From positions 2,790,001 to 2,854,000 of the forward strand of contig OY970265.1 of the NCBI GenBank assembly GCA_963715675.1: DNA of 64,000 nt, written 5' to 3'. Position numbers and translations under genes: made by a program. The DNA is from DASVWZ01 sp963715675 (lineage in GTDB: Bacteria; Acidobacteriota; Terriglobia; Terriglobales; Acidobacteriaceae). This document shows, piece after piece, positions 1 through 8,334 of the stretch. How positions within the stretch are numbered: position 1 is the stretch's first letter; every line of letters begins with the position of its first letter. The notes below the pieces were generated by a model. It ran no database searches. It worked only from the letters and a program-made list of their open reading frames with translations, and had not been told where the DNA came from.

Positions 1-513
1 CGCCCAGCCGTAGTGGGTTTGCCCTTTTACTTCGAACCTTAGACCCAAATACCGCTCCTTCACATTACTCCAAGGTCCATAGCACCTGCCGGACTTTCTG
101 GAAAAGCGAAGTCTAGCTCCCATCCAAAGGTACTGGCCAAAGGGTAGGGAGTTACCGATCCGTCGGCCAGCGTGAAGAGCATATGCATAGTGGTTTAGGC
201 CAGCAGCCGAAGAGTTTCCGGATAAGAGTGGACCCGCAACATCCAGATCAGTGAACCACATGACCTCACTTGAACTAAAGAAATATGTCACGAAGATGCT
301 GAACTCCGTGATCCCGTCGTGGTTGAGGTCGAGTTTCAGCGGGTGTTCCCAACTAATCCTGACTTTCGCGGGTGTATAAACAATTTTCGCTTCTGCTGGC
401 TGGGCTAAGGCCAGCATCCCGACTCCCGCTGCGCTCGCGGCGAGCACATATGAATTGAGTTGACGGTGAAGTGATTCGGGTAGGGTGGACGGTTGCCTGG
501 AAGCACGTTTCAC
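1..513 (-). CDS. Secreted acidobacterial protein of unknown function, cut by the left window edge
   Basis: Reading leftward from a GTG at 513, the frame stays open to base 1 (171 codons), so only the N-terminal part is present. A strong GGAGG about six bases upstream fixes the start. The protein begins with a basic stretch followed by a hydrophobic Ala-rich signal-like segment (AASAAGVGMLALAQPAEA), which predicts export. The mature part contains LDLNHDGITEF and ends in YLGLRFEVKGQTHYGWA, motifs I associate with a family common in Acidobacteria. No catalytic motif is visible and the function is unknown. Confidence 0.8.
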   Translation of the reverse strand, partial: MKRASRQPSTLPESLHRQLNSYVLAASAAGVGMLALAQPAEAKIVYTPAKVRISWEHPLKLDLNHDGITEFSIFVTYFFSSSEVMWFTDLDVAGPLLSGNSSAAGLNHYAYALHAGRRIGNSLPFGQYLWMGARLRFSRKSGRCYGPWSNVKERYLGLRFEVKGQTHYGWA

Positions 514-576
514 GTTTTCCTCCGAAGCTGACGACTCAGTATGCTCCTGAGATTGGCAGCGGTCAACGTTTGTTAA

Positions 577-616
577 CAGGCCTTTGCACAAGCTTGCGCC
601 TTTGTTTCGCCTTTTT
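577..616. repeat. Dispersed intergenic repeat, copy 1 (second copy at 51021-51060)
   Basis: About 40 bases with the core TTTGCACAAGCTTGCGCC recur at 51021-51060 with a few mismatches, in the same orientation. Both copies lie in intergenic DNA close to the 5' ends of genes for secreted proteins. It resembles a genome-wide acidobacterial intergenic repeat. No function is visible. Confidence 0.6.
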
Positions 617-703
617 GAAAGTCATTGAGTGAAATGGAGATGTTTCAACAGTTGACCAGCAGCACGAGGTTCCGTGTCGCAGACAGATCGGGTTTTGTGC
701 CCC

Positions 704-709
704 TATAAT
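704..709 (+). promoter_or_regulatory. -10 box for a probably leaderless transcript
   Basis: A perfect TATAAT lies eight bases before the GTG at 717. Initiation six to eight bases after this box would put the RNA start on or next to the start codon, and no Shine-Dalgarno sequence lies between. No good -35 box is seen at 17 bases. Confidence 0.4.
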
Positions 710-716
710 TCTGCCT

Positions 717-1529
717 GTGAATAGGTTCTCCGGTTGCATTGCTGCGAGCGTTAAGCGTACCGTCCGTGGCGGGTGTATCGGTGTAATTCTGGTCCTAACA
801 GTTTCATGTCGCGGGGCTTCGCCCGACTGGAGCGGCACCTGGAAGCTGGACCCGACCAGGAGCGATATTCCCGGACCGTCGATGGTGGTTTCCATTAGTC
901 CGGATGGGATGTGGCATCACTCAGGCGCTGGCGGCGCCAACTTCCGGTGCGACGGCAAAGGGTATCAGGCGACGGACGTTCTCACGTGTATTTGCAAACA
1001 GGCGGACAGTTCGCACGTAGAAATCACCGTCTTCAAGGATGGATCGAAGGTGTCCACCGCGAATTGGGAATTGTCTTCCGACGGAAAGGTGCTATCGGTC
1101 AAATCAATCAGTTCTCAAACCGACGGGTCAGTAAAAGTGAAAGATCATCGGTTTTCACGCACATCCGGGTCGGTAGGTTTTGCTGGCGGGTGGAAGAATG
1201 TGAATCCCTTAGAAGCGATACCGTCGATTCGGCAGATAAGCCTGCGGGGGCATACACTGCATCAATCCATTCCGGAAAAGGGCATGTACATTGATGTCAC
1301 TCTTGACGGCGCGGACGCAGTCATACACGGTCCTCTAAGCTCGCCAGAATCATCAATCGCGCTAGAAGAACGCGGCCCGCGAGAGTTCAGCGCGACAATG
1401 AAAATGCATGGCCAAATCGTCAGCGTCGGGTACTGGCGAATCAGCGCGGACGGGCACTCGCTGACAGACTCGTATTGGGTACCCAGCAGCCCGAACGAAA
1501 AGGCCGTGCTCGTGTACCAGAAACAATAG
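717..1529 (+). CDS. Secreted hypothetical protein
   Basis: A 270-aa protein starting at GTG 717. An N-terminal basic region and hydrophobic segment (GVILVLTVSC) look like a signal peptide, with a cysteine at the likely cleavage point, so it may be a lipoprotein, although the lipobox is not canonical. The mature part starts with WSGTWKLDPTRSD, a motif common to small secreted acidobacterial proteins. Two similar halves, each with W-rich beta strands (GTWKLD and AGGWKNV), suggest a lipocalin-like beta fold. No enzyme motif is visible. The stop lies about 30 bases before the left end of the IS110-family element. Confidence 0.75.
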   Translation: MNRFSGCIAASVKRTVRGGCIGVILVLTVSCRGASPDWSGTWKLDPTRSDIPGPSMVVSISPDGMWHHSGAGGANFRCDGKGYQATDVLTCICKQADSSHVEITVFKDGSKVSTANWELSSDGKVLSVKSISSQTDGSVKVKDHRFSRTSGSVGFAGGWKNVNPLEAIPSIRQISLRGHTLHQSIPEKGMYIDVTLDGADAVIHGPLSSPESSIALEERGPREFSATMKMHGQIVSVGYWRISADGHSLTDSYWVPSSPNEKAVLVYQKQ

Positions 1530-1644
1530 CGAGCAACGTCAATTGACCAAATCAGATGGGATGAGAAGGCCGGTCTCCGGCGGGATGCGATACGCTCCCA
1601 AGTTATCGACGCGCTCGAAGCGCAAGAGATAAAGGAGACCGGCA

Positions 1645-2748
1645 ATGAAGAAGATTAGCACTGTAGGGGCAAGGCAGACGAGGAATTTTCGAGAGCAGAA
1701 GCTGACCATCGGGCTGGACCTGGGCGATCGGTCGAGCTGGTATTGCGTGTTGGGTGAAGCAGGAGAAGTGCTGCTGGAACAAAAGCTGAGCACGACTCCA
1801 AAAGCGATGAAGGAAGGGTTCGGGGCCATGCCGCGGAGTCGGATCGCGCTGGAGACCGGGATGCACTCGCCGTGGGTAAGTCGACTGCTCAGCGAGTTGG
1901 GGCACGAGGTGATCGTAGCGCATGCCCGGAATGTGCGGCTGATCGGAGAGAGTCGCAAGAAAGACGATCGGATGGATGCGCAGACCCTGGCTCGACTGGC
2001 CCGGATCGATCCCCAGTTGCTGAGTCCGGTGAAACATCGCAGCGCCAAAGCGCAGGCGGACTTGACGGTGATCCGGGCCCGAGCGGGTCTGGTGCGAGCC
2101 CGGACGGCGTTGGTGAACACGGTACGCGGGTTGGCCAAGAGTTACGGAGAACGGCTGCGCGGATGCAACGCGCGCAATATGAACCCGGAGAAAGCCGAAG
2201 GCTTGAGCCCAGAACTGCAGACCGCGCTGCAGCCGTTGCTGGCAGCCATCGAATCGCTGAGTGAACGCATCTGCGAGTACAACCAGCAGATTGAGCAGTT
2301 GGCGGAGAGTCGCTATCCGCAAGTGGCATTGCTGAAGCAGGTGAAGGGAGTCGGCACGCTGATCGCGCTGACCTTCCTGCTGACCCTGGAAGACGCGCAA
2401 CGTTTCCGCAAGAGTCGCGACGTGGGCTGCTACCTTGGGCTGCAGCCGGGGCGCAGGAACTCCGGGCAGAGCGAACCGCAGATGCACATCAGCAAGGAAG
2501 GGGATCCCTATCTCCGAACCCTGTTGGTGCAGGGAGCGCAACATATCCTGGGACCGTTTGGTCCGGACTGTGATCTGCGGCGCTGGGGGTTGAAGCTGGC
2601 CGAGCGTGGGGGACGGAACGGGAAGAAACGGGCGATCATTGCCACGGCGCGAAAGCTGGCAGTGTTGCTGCATCACCTGTGGGTCAGTGGAGAAGTGTAC
2701 GAACCGTTGCACAATAGCCATCAGGTACCAGTATCTGCAGCGGCGTAG
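1645..2748 (+). CDS. IS110-family transposase (DEDD and serine)
   Basis: A 367-aa RNA-guided-type recombinase. The N-terminal RuvC-like domain shows the acidic residues in GLDLGD, ALETG and DDRMDAQTLARL. The C-terminal Transposase_20 domain (about 220-330) shows VKGVGTLIALTFL and GRRNSGQ, the latter carrying the conserved serine. Length fits an intact member of the family. The ATG at 1645 follows AAAGGAGACC. The gene fills most of the element, and I see no frameshift, so it may be active. Confidence 0.96.
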   Translation: MKKISTVGARQTRNFREQKLTIGLDLGDRSSWYCVLGEAGEVLLEQKLSTTPKAMKEGFGAMPRSRIALETGMHSPWVSRLLSELGHEVIVAHARNVRLIGESRKKDDRMDAQTLARLARIDPQLLSPVKHRSAKAQADLTVIRARAGLVRARTALVNTVRGLAKSYGERLRGCNARNMNPEKAEGLSPELQTALQPLLAAIESLSERICEYNQQIEQLAESRYPQVALLKQVKGVGTLIALTFLLTLEDAQRFRKSRDVGCYLGLQPGRRNSGQSEPQMHISKEGDPYLRTLLVQGAQHILGPFGPDCDLRRWGLKLAERGGRNGKKRAIIATARKLAVLLHHLWVSGEVYEPLHNSHQVPVSAAA

Positions 2749-2999
2749 TGTAGACAGAGGGAAGGAGTGCGAAAGGGAAACTTCAAGTCCCCGCGCCGAG
2801 TTTCGGTGACTGCGTTAATCGCCTGGCCCGACTCCATCATCGAGATGGAACGAGAGGTCGAAAATCAGGTGGCAGCACCGGCTGAAACGAGAACACCCAA
2901 CTGGCACCGAGCGACGAAACGCTCACGAGAGTGCGGATGGAAGGGTGGCGGCAGTAGTGGCGGACGGGTCTTGGAGTCAACCTCGACTAGGCAGCGGAG

Positions 3000-3135
3000 T
3001 AAGGGTTTCTTTCTTCCCGGCGGGATGATCGCCGAGCGGTCCTCGCCGTCAAGGGTTCGCTGACGCCGCAAAGAACGCGCCCTTGACCGCTCCGGGCCGC
3101 TCGGCACACCGCTCCGCCATGAAGAAAGAAAGGAG
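3000..3135 (+). ncRNA. Candidate bridge RNA in the 3' end of the IS110-family element
   Basis: Three nested complementary pairs are visible: TTTCTTTCTTC (3006-3016) with GAAGAAAGAAA (3121-3131), CCGAGCGG (3032-3039) with CCGCTCGG (3097-3104), and TCAAGGG (3049-3055) with CCCTTGA (3080-3086). Together they fold about 130 nt into one long arm. IS1111-type elements carry their bridge RNA downstream of the transposase, which is where this lies. The transcript, its exact ends and its guide loops are inferred, not seen. Confidence 0.45.
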
Positions 3136-3275
3136 AAAAACAACCAAGATTCCACTTGACACTGACCGGCCTTCTCATGGAAGGCATTTACACTCACTGA
3201 CCCATGTGCGGCCCGGTCTGGCCCGCCCTGCCGTTCAAACGGGCCTTAGCCACTGTGGGTCCATCCCCGGCGCCA

Positions 3276-3539
3276 CTACTGCAGCCGAAACCGTTCATTG
3301 ATCAGCCGCTGCAGCCGCGGCTTGTAAAGAAGGTCGTAAGCCAATTCCTTGTCCGGAAACATGGCCAGCGCGGCGCGTCTGGCCCCCGCCACCAGTTCAG
3401 AGGCCTCTTCGATCGTCAGATTCGGATCCTGCCCGATCACCGACATCACCATGCTGATCATCATCTGCAGGCGGCGGATCTTGCGCGCCTCCTGTTCCCT
3501 TTCGCTGACCAACTGTCCCGCGCGTTCTGCACTGCTCAT
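3276..3539 (-). CDS. Small conserved acidobacterial protein of unknown function
   Basis: An 87-aa protein starting at ATG 3539, with GGGGA just upstream. A longer frame exists upstream but lacks a plausible start and has poor composition. The sequence is charged and helical (SEREQEARKIRRLQ, then TIEEASELVAGARRAALAMF) and soluble. I take it for a small conserved acidobacterial family, but no domain or function can be named. Confidence 0.7.
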   Translation of the reverse strand: MSSAERAGQLVSEREQEARKIRRLQMMISMVMSVIGQDPNLTIEEASELVAGARRAALAMFPDKELAYDLLYKPRLQRLINERFRLQ

Positions 3540-3735
3540 GAAGTCCCCACGCCCCGCCGCGACCACCCAACCCGGCCACTGTCCATTAGATGTGGCGCTG
3601 AGTGCCGGCGTTGCGCTTTTGCCGTATTCTCCCGGCAAACCGTGAACGCTGCAATGGCCTGTTGGTGCTGGCCTCCGGTCACAGGAGTGCGGATCAAAGT
3701 ACATTCATGCTGGGACGGTCGGAAGGCGTCTCTGC

Positions 3736-4941
3736 TTACTCCCGGCCATGCTTCAGGCTGAAGGCGTAAATGTTGTGGTCCTCCGAACCCACATAAACCA
3801 CTCCATTCACCACTGCGGGAGAGGATCCGTCAACCCGGGAGCCGGTGGCATAACTCCAGAGCTTGGCCCCGGTCCTGGCGTTCAGCGCGTACACATTGCT
3901 GTCGTTCGAGCCCACATAAACCACCCCGTTCGCCACCGCCGGCGACGAATCTACTCCGTTGCCTGTGGTATAGCTCCACAGCTTAGCGCCCGTGCGGGCG
4001 TTGAGCGCGAATACGTTATTGTTGTAGTAGCCCCCGCCGATATACACCACCCCGTGCGCCACCGCCGGCGAGGAGTCGATTAAGTGGCCGGTAGGATAAC
4101 TCCATAGCACGGCGCCGGTTCTGGCGTCGAGGGCATATACGTTGTAGTCCCACGAGCCGGTATACACCACTCCATTCGCCACGGCCGGCGAGGCACTCAC
4201 AACATCGCCGGTGGGGTAGCTCCATAGCTTAGCGCCGGTGTTGGCTTCCAGTGCGTACACGCTGCCGTCCGCCGAGCCGACATAAACCACCCCATCCGCC
4301 ACTGCGGGAGAAGAATACACTTGATCACCTGTGCGGTAGCTCCACAGCAGGGCGCCGGTGCGGGCGTCCAGCGCATAGACATTGTGATCGAGCGAGCCGA
4401 CATACACTGCTCCCTTCACGACTGTGAGCGAGGATCCCACCGGGTCGCCAGTGACATAGCTCCACAGCTTGGCGCCGGTGTGCGCGTTTAGCGCGTACAC
4501 ATTATCGCCGGCGCCAACATACACCACGCCGTTCGCAACTGCCGGCGATGTGGCCACCCAGGAAACGGTGGCATAGCTCCAGACCCTGGCGCCGGTGTGG
4601 GCGTTTACTGCATAAACATTCCTGTCGTCGGATCCGATATAAACTACCCCATCCACCACGACCGGCGAGGAATCCACAAAGTCGCCAGTAGTGTAGCTCC
4701 ACTTCAATCCGAGTTTCCCAACATTGTTGATCGTCAGAAACTTCTCATAAGGATTGAAGCGCGTCATGTCGCGCCGGTGAAACTGATTCCAATTAGTGAG
4801 CACATGCGCTGCGGGCCGACCGACTTGGGACGACCCCGTACTCTGCCCAAAGCACAATCCCGCCAACACCAAAATCGCGCCACACACCAGAGTCGACCGC
4901 ATCCCGGCCTTCGTCGAACCCATCCCGATTACGTGTGCCAT
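3736..4941 (-). CDS. Secreted PQQ-type beta-propeller repeat protein
   Basis: A 401-aa protein starting at ATG 4941, with a signal peptide (STLVCGAILVLAGLCFGQ). The rest is about nine repeats of 38-40 residues following the pattern GVVYVGS.D.NVYALNARTGAKLWSY.TG, each giving one propeller blade of the PQQ-like/BamB type. No dehydrogenase catalytic region accompanies the propeller, so a binding or scaffold role outside the cytoplasm is likelier than catalysis. The repeats are very similar in DNA too, which points to recent expansion of blades. Confidence 0.88.
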   Translation of the reverse strand: MAHVIGMGSTKAGMRSTLVCGAILVLAGLCFGQSTGSSQVGRPAAHVLTNWNQFHRRDMTRFNPYEKFLTINNVGKLGLKWSYTTGDFVDSSPVVVDGVVYIGSDDRNVYAVNAHTGARVWSYATVSWVATSPAVANGVVYVGAGDNVYALNAHTGAKLWSYVTGDPVGSSLTVVKGAVYVGSLDHNVYALDARTGALLWSYRTGDQVYSSPAVADGVVYVGSADGSVYALEANTGAKLWSYPTGDVVSASPAVANGVVYTGSWDYNVYALDARTGAVLWSYPTGHLIDSSPAVAHGVVYIGGGYYNNNVFALNARTGAKLWSYTTGNGVDSSPAVANGVVYVGSNDSNVYALNARTGAKLWSYATGSRVDGSSPAVVNGVVYVGSEDHNIYAFSLKHGRE

Positions 4942-5285
4942 GTGAGCTTCTTTTCGGGCGGTGCAAGCACCGTTGAAGTGACGCCAAACGGAGAGGTACG
5001 CCAACAACCCTGCGCATCATTCTTCTCCGCGCCCTCCACTCTGTCAATAGGGAAAACGTTGCACTGTCTATCGACCCTGAGCTGGTCTGGTTTTCAGGAA
5101 GTCATCCCGAAGTCCCCGCGCTTTCTCCAGCGGGGCGAGGGATCTGGCGTGGAGCGCCCAAGCAGCATGCGCTCTCCGTCGACCAGCCAACTGAACCGCT
5201 CCAACCCGCCAACCGCCCGCACGAGTTAAAATCAAATGCAGCGCGAACCGTTCCCCGGTTCGCCGGGGCAATACCTGGAGGAATT
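4942..5285. other. Intergenic region between divergent genes
   Basis: These 344 bases separate the leftward propeller gene from the rightward DUF2007-like gene, so promoters for both should lie here. On the minus strand a TTGACA (5043-5048) is followed after 17 bases by AAGAAT, a weak candidate promoter for the propeller gene. Nothing else stands out. Confidence 0.35.
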
Positions 5286-5591
5286 ATGGCAGCGTCACAA
5301 TCCGCGGGCGGGCCGTTGCGTCCGAACCCCAACGAAAAACTGGTGCGCGTGTTCGACACCGAACAGGAATCGGAAGCCATGGTGGTGCACGGCCTCCTCG
5401 AATCTGCCGGGATCGAATCCGACATCACCTCGCTGGATGCTCAGCAGGACATTCTGCCCGGAGTCGGCGGCACCGTCATTCTGGTGCGTGAAGAGGACGC
5501 CGCCAAGGCTCGGCAATTGATCGAGGAATATCGCCAGACCCCGGAGGAGATCGAAACCGCCGAGCTCAGCGAAGCTCCGCCTGAGGAATGA
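5286..5591 (+). CDS. DUF2007-like putative signal-transducing protein
   Basis: A 101-aa protein with an excellent GGAGGAATT before its ATG. The core, VRVFDTEQESEAMVVHGLLESAGIE followed by a small beta-rich half ending in ILVREEDAAKARQLIEEY, matches the small ferredoxin-like fold of DUF2007 proteins (a shift to an acidic tail follows). No catalytic residues are known for the family. Its last 26 bases overlap the 3' end of comEC on the other strand. Confidence 0.75.
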   Translation: MAASQSAGGPLRPNPNEKLVRVFDTEQESEAMVVHGLLESAGIESDITSLDAQQDILPGVGGTVILVREEDAAKARQLIEEYRQTPEEIETAELSEAPPEE

Positions 5592-8334
5592 CCCTTCTGC
5601 CGTCCAGATAGAAAGTCGTCGCGCCGTCCAGGTCGGTGCGATACGTACGGACTCCGGAGTCCGCCAGCCGCTCCAGCACCTGCCGCCGCGGATGTCCATA
5701 CACATTCCGCGTCCCCACCGAAATCACCGCAAAACGCGGGTGCACCGCCGACAGAAACTCCGGGATGGTGGACGTAGCGCTGCCGTGATGTCCCACTTTC
5801 AGCAGATCAGCTTCGGGCTGCTCGCCGGCCATTCGGCGCTCCGTTTCTTTTTCAGCATCCCCTTCCAGGAGCGCGGACGTGCCACCATAACGCACCGTCA
5901 TCACCAGCGAATCGTCATTGATCCGCCAAGAATGACTGATCGCATCTCTCGCCGGCGCCAGAACGCGAAATTCGATTCCGCCGCTCTCGAACCTGTCTCC
6001 GGCCTTTCGGCACACCACCGGAATGTGCAACTCCCTGGCCTCATGCAGCAGCTTGCTCAGCTCCGGGCTTGGCGTGTCTACCCCAATCCACAACTCACGC
6101 GGATGAAAATTCGCCAGCACCGCGCTCATGCCGCCAATGTGGTCGGCGTGCGCATGCGAAACCGCAACCGCGTCAAGCTGATGAAAGCCCCGCGACCAGA
6201 GATAAGGCGAGACCACATCCTCCCCAATGTCGAGTTCCGAGTGCATCCACTGCGGAACCCCGCCGGCATCCAGCAGCAGAGTTTTTCCCTGCGGCGAAAT
6301 CAGCAGAATCGAATCGCCCTGCCCCACATCGATCGCTGTGACTTCCATCATTCCGGAATAAAACTGCGGACGCGGCGGTACAAAGCAAATCCACAGCGTA
6401 CTGCAGAACAAAGCAACCAGCCCGGCCACCGCGAGCACGGCACGCCGGCGGGCCAGCAGCATCGCCAGCATAAGCACGGCGGTACAAAGCACGGCCACCA
6501 GCGGCCCCGGCGTAGGGATTCGAGCATCAGAAATCCGTAAAGCGCCAAGCCACCGGACCGAGCCCGCCATGGCCTGAGCAGCCACCCCTGCAACCAGCGC
6601 CGGGAGTTTGCTGATCGTAAGAGAAACATAGCTGAAGCCGATAGCCAGCATCGCGCCAATCATCACGGCTTCCGTCAGCGGCACCGCCAGAACATTAGCC
6701 GGAAGCGAAACCAGCGTGGCCCGATGAAAGTAGTAGGCCATCGGCAAGGCAAATCCCGCCTGCAACACCAGCGAAATGATCAGAAATTCGCAGCCGAAAA
6801 GCAGGAACCGTCCGCCGCAGGAAATCGCAAACGCCGGCAGGCGCTTTCCCACAAACCGCCGCAGGCGCTCCGCGATCATCCGCAGATCCAGCCGAAACTG
6901 CACCAGCCGCGGCGGCAGGGCAAAGTCATATCCCGCGGACTCCAGGTTTCGCAACGCGCTGATCAGAGGGCGGGTAGTGCGATCGAGAATCGGTGATCCG
7001 ATGGCCGCAATGATCAGCACACACAAAAAGCTGAGCTGGTAACTGGCGCCGAACATGGCCGAGGGATCGGCGACCAGCAGCCCCATGGCCGCCGCACCGA
7101 TCGTGTTGAGCACCGACCGGTCCCGGTACAGCAGCTTGGCAACCAGGTAAAGAGCCAGCATCAGCGTAGCCCGCCACACCGGCACGCCAACGTCCGTCAG
7201 CAGAGCATAGCCCATAGTCACAACAATGGCGACCACGCTCGCCGCCAGGTTCCCAATGCGCATCCGGCGCAAAGTCCAGAAAATGAACATCGCCAGAATT
7301 CCGACCTTCAGCCCGGAAATCACCAGCACGTGATAGGTCCCGGTCCGCTGAAAATCGGCCAGAAGCTGGCGGCCCACAAACTCGTTTTCCCCGATCAGCA
7401 ACGCGTCGATCAGACCAGCCTGGTTGACAGGCCAGAGGAGCCGGATTCGGTTGAGGATACTTCCATACGCCCGCGCCCGCCAAAGTTTCAGCCGGTATCC
7501 TTCGAATCCGGGCAGCACCTCGATGTTCTCCGGCTTGGCCGAAGCCAGCCCCACGATTCCCTCATCGGCCAGAAAGCCGCGGTAATCGAATGCGCCCGGA
7601 TTGCGAAAATTGCGCGGCGGAAACAGCCGGGTGGCGACGCGTAACCGCTCTCCATAATGAAAATGGCGTGTGGTCTCATCTCCGCCTGCCTCGCCCGATC
7701 CATCCCCCATCGTCTTGCCGTAGACATTCACCCGAACCTGCGAATGAATGAACAGCCGCTGACCTGCGCTTGTTACCTCCTCTGCGGCAAGATCAAAACT
7801 CTCCTGAAAACGGCCGGGAGACTCCGGCTTGGGATTTCCCTGCTTAATAATATGGCCGGTGATCAGCAAATCCCGCCCGTCGGCGAAACCCAGCAGCCCC
7901 GTGTCCAGGCCTTCATGGGTAGGGCGTAGTTCAGTGACCAGAGCACCGGCGAAGAACACGCTGACCAGAACCCCTGCAAACCCCGCCCGCGGACGCTCGC
8001 GCACCCAATATGCGGATGCCGCCGCAAAGATCACGCTCGCAACCAGCCACCACAGTCCCGGCCGCCAGAAATACACCCCAGCCACCAATCCAGCACTGTA
8101 GGCCAGAGCCGCCCGGAATAGGGGACAGCGTGCTGCCTTGCGAGAGGAACGATCTTCCGGAAGGGTTGGCTCCAGGTCTTGCTCTGGCCGTGCTGAAGTC
8201 GCTATCGCACTAGATGGAACACGCTCTCCACATGGAAGGTCTGTGGGAACAGATCCACCAGGTGTGCCCGCCCGATGTGATAGCCCGCCTCCAGCAAACC
8301 AGCCAGATCGCGAGAAACGGTAGCGGGGTCGCAT
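5566..8334 (-). CDS. comEC: ComEC/Rec2 DNA uptake channel with beta-lactamase-like domain
   Basis: An inner-membrane protein that carries one DNA strand into the cytoplasm during natural transformation. It has an N-terminal soluble DUF4131 region, then a competence domain with about ten membrane segments including the typical TYHVLVISGLKVGI stretch, then a C-terminal metallo-beta-lactamase domain with the metal motif SHAHADHIGG and LLKVGHHGS. Length fits intact ComEC. The start is uncertain: ATG 8334 would overlap the upstream methyltransferase gene by 133 bases, and the domain proper begins about 60 residues in, at CPLFRAALAYSAGLVAG, where a TTG could also serve. It is probably cotranscribed with that gene. 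Confidence 0.9.
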   Translation of the reverse strand: MRPRYRFSRSGWFAGGGLSHRAGTPGGSVPTDLPCGERVPSSAIATSARPEQDLEPTLPEDRSSRKAARCPLFRAALAYSAGLVAGVYFWRPGLWWLVASVIFAAASAYWVRERPRAGFAGVLVSVFFAGALVTELRPTHEGLDTGLLGFADGRDLLITGHIIKQGNPKPESPGRFQESFDLAAEEVTSAGQRLFIHSQVRVNVYGKTMGDGSGEAGGDETTRHFHYGERLRVATRLFPPRNFRNPGAFDYRGFLADEGIVGLASAKPENIEVLPGFEGYRLKLWRARAYGSILNRIRLLWPVNQAGLIDALLIGENEFVGRQLLADFQRTGTYHVLVISGLKVGILAMFIFWTLRRMRIGNLAASVVAIVVTMGYALLTDVGVPVWRATLMLALYLVAKLLYRDRSVLNTIGAAAMGLLVADPSAMFGASYQLSFLCVLIIAAIGSPILDRTTRPLISALRNLESAGYDFALPPRLVQFRLDLRMIAERLRRFVGKRLPAFAISCGGRFLLFGCEFLIISLVLQAGFALPMAYYFHRATLVSLPANVLAVPLTEAVMIGAMLAIGFSYVSLTISKLPALVAGVAAQAMAGSVRWLGALRISDARIPTPGPLVAVLCTAVLMLAMLLARRRAVLAVAGLVALFCSTLWICFVPPRPQFYSGMMEVTAIDVGQGDSILLISPQGKTLLLDAGGVPQWMHSELDIGEDVVSPYLWSRGFHQLDAVAVSHAHADHIGGMSAVLANFHPRELWIGVDTPSPELSKLLHEARELHIPVVCRKAGDRFESGGIEFRVLAPARDAISHSWRINDDSLVMTVRYGGTSALLEGDAEKETERRMAGEQPEADLLKVGHHGSATSTIPEFLSAVHPRFAVISVGTRNVYGHPRRQVLERLADSGVRTYRTDLDGATTFYLDGRRVIPQAELR

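Larger units (their letters stand above)
1561..3178 (+). mobile_element. IS110-family element, IS1111-type, with long 3' non-coding end
   Basis: The element contains one DEDD transposase gene and is bounded by a 15-bp perfect inverted repeat, ATGAGAAGGCCGGTC at 1561-1575 and its complement at 3164-3178. Subterminal inverted repeats are typical of the IS1111 subgroup of IS110. The left non-coding end is about 80 bp; the right one is about 430 bp and is strongly structured. No target duplication is visible, as expected for this family. The exact outer ends are uncertain by several bases. Confidence 0.8.

Noticed and set aside
563..895. Leftward open frame of 110 codons
   Set aside because: Covers a promoter region, an intergenic repeat and the start of a real rightward gene.
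2767..3063. Open frame after the IS110 transposase
   Set aside because: It covers the structured non-coding end of the element, has no domain and poor composition.
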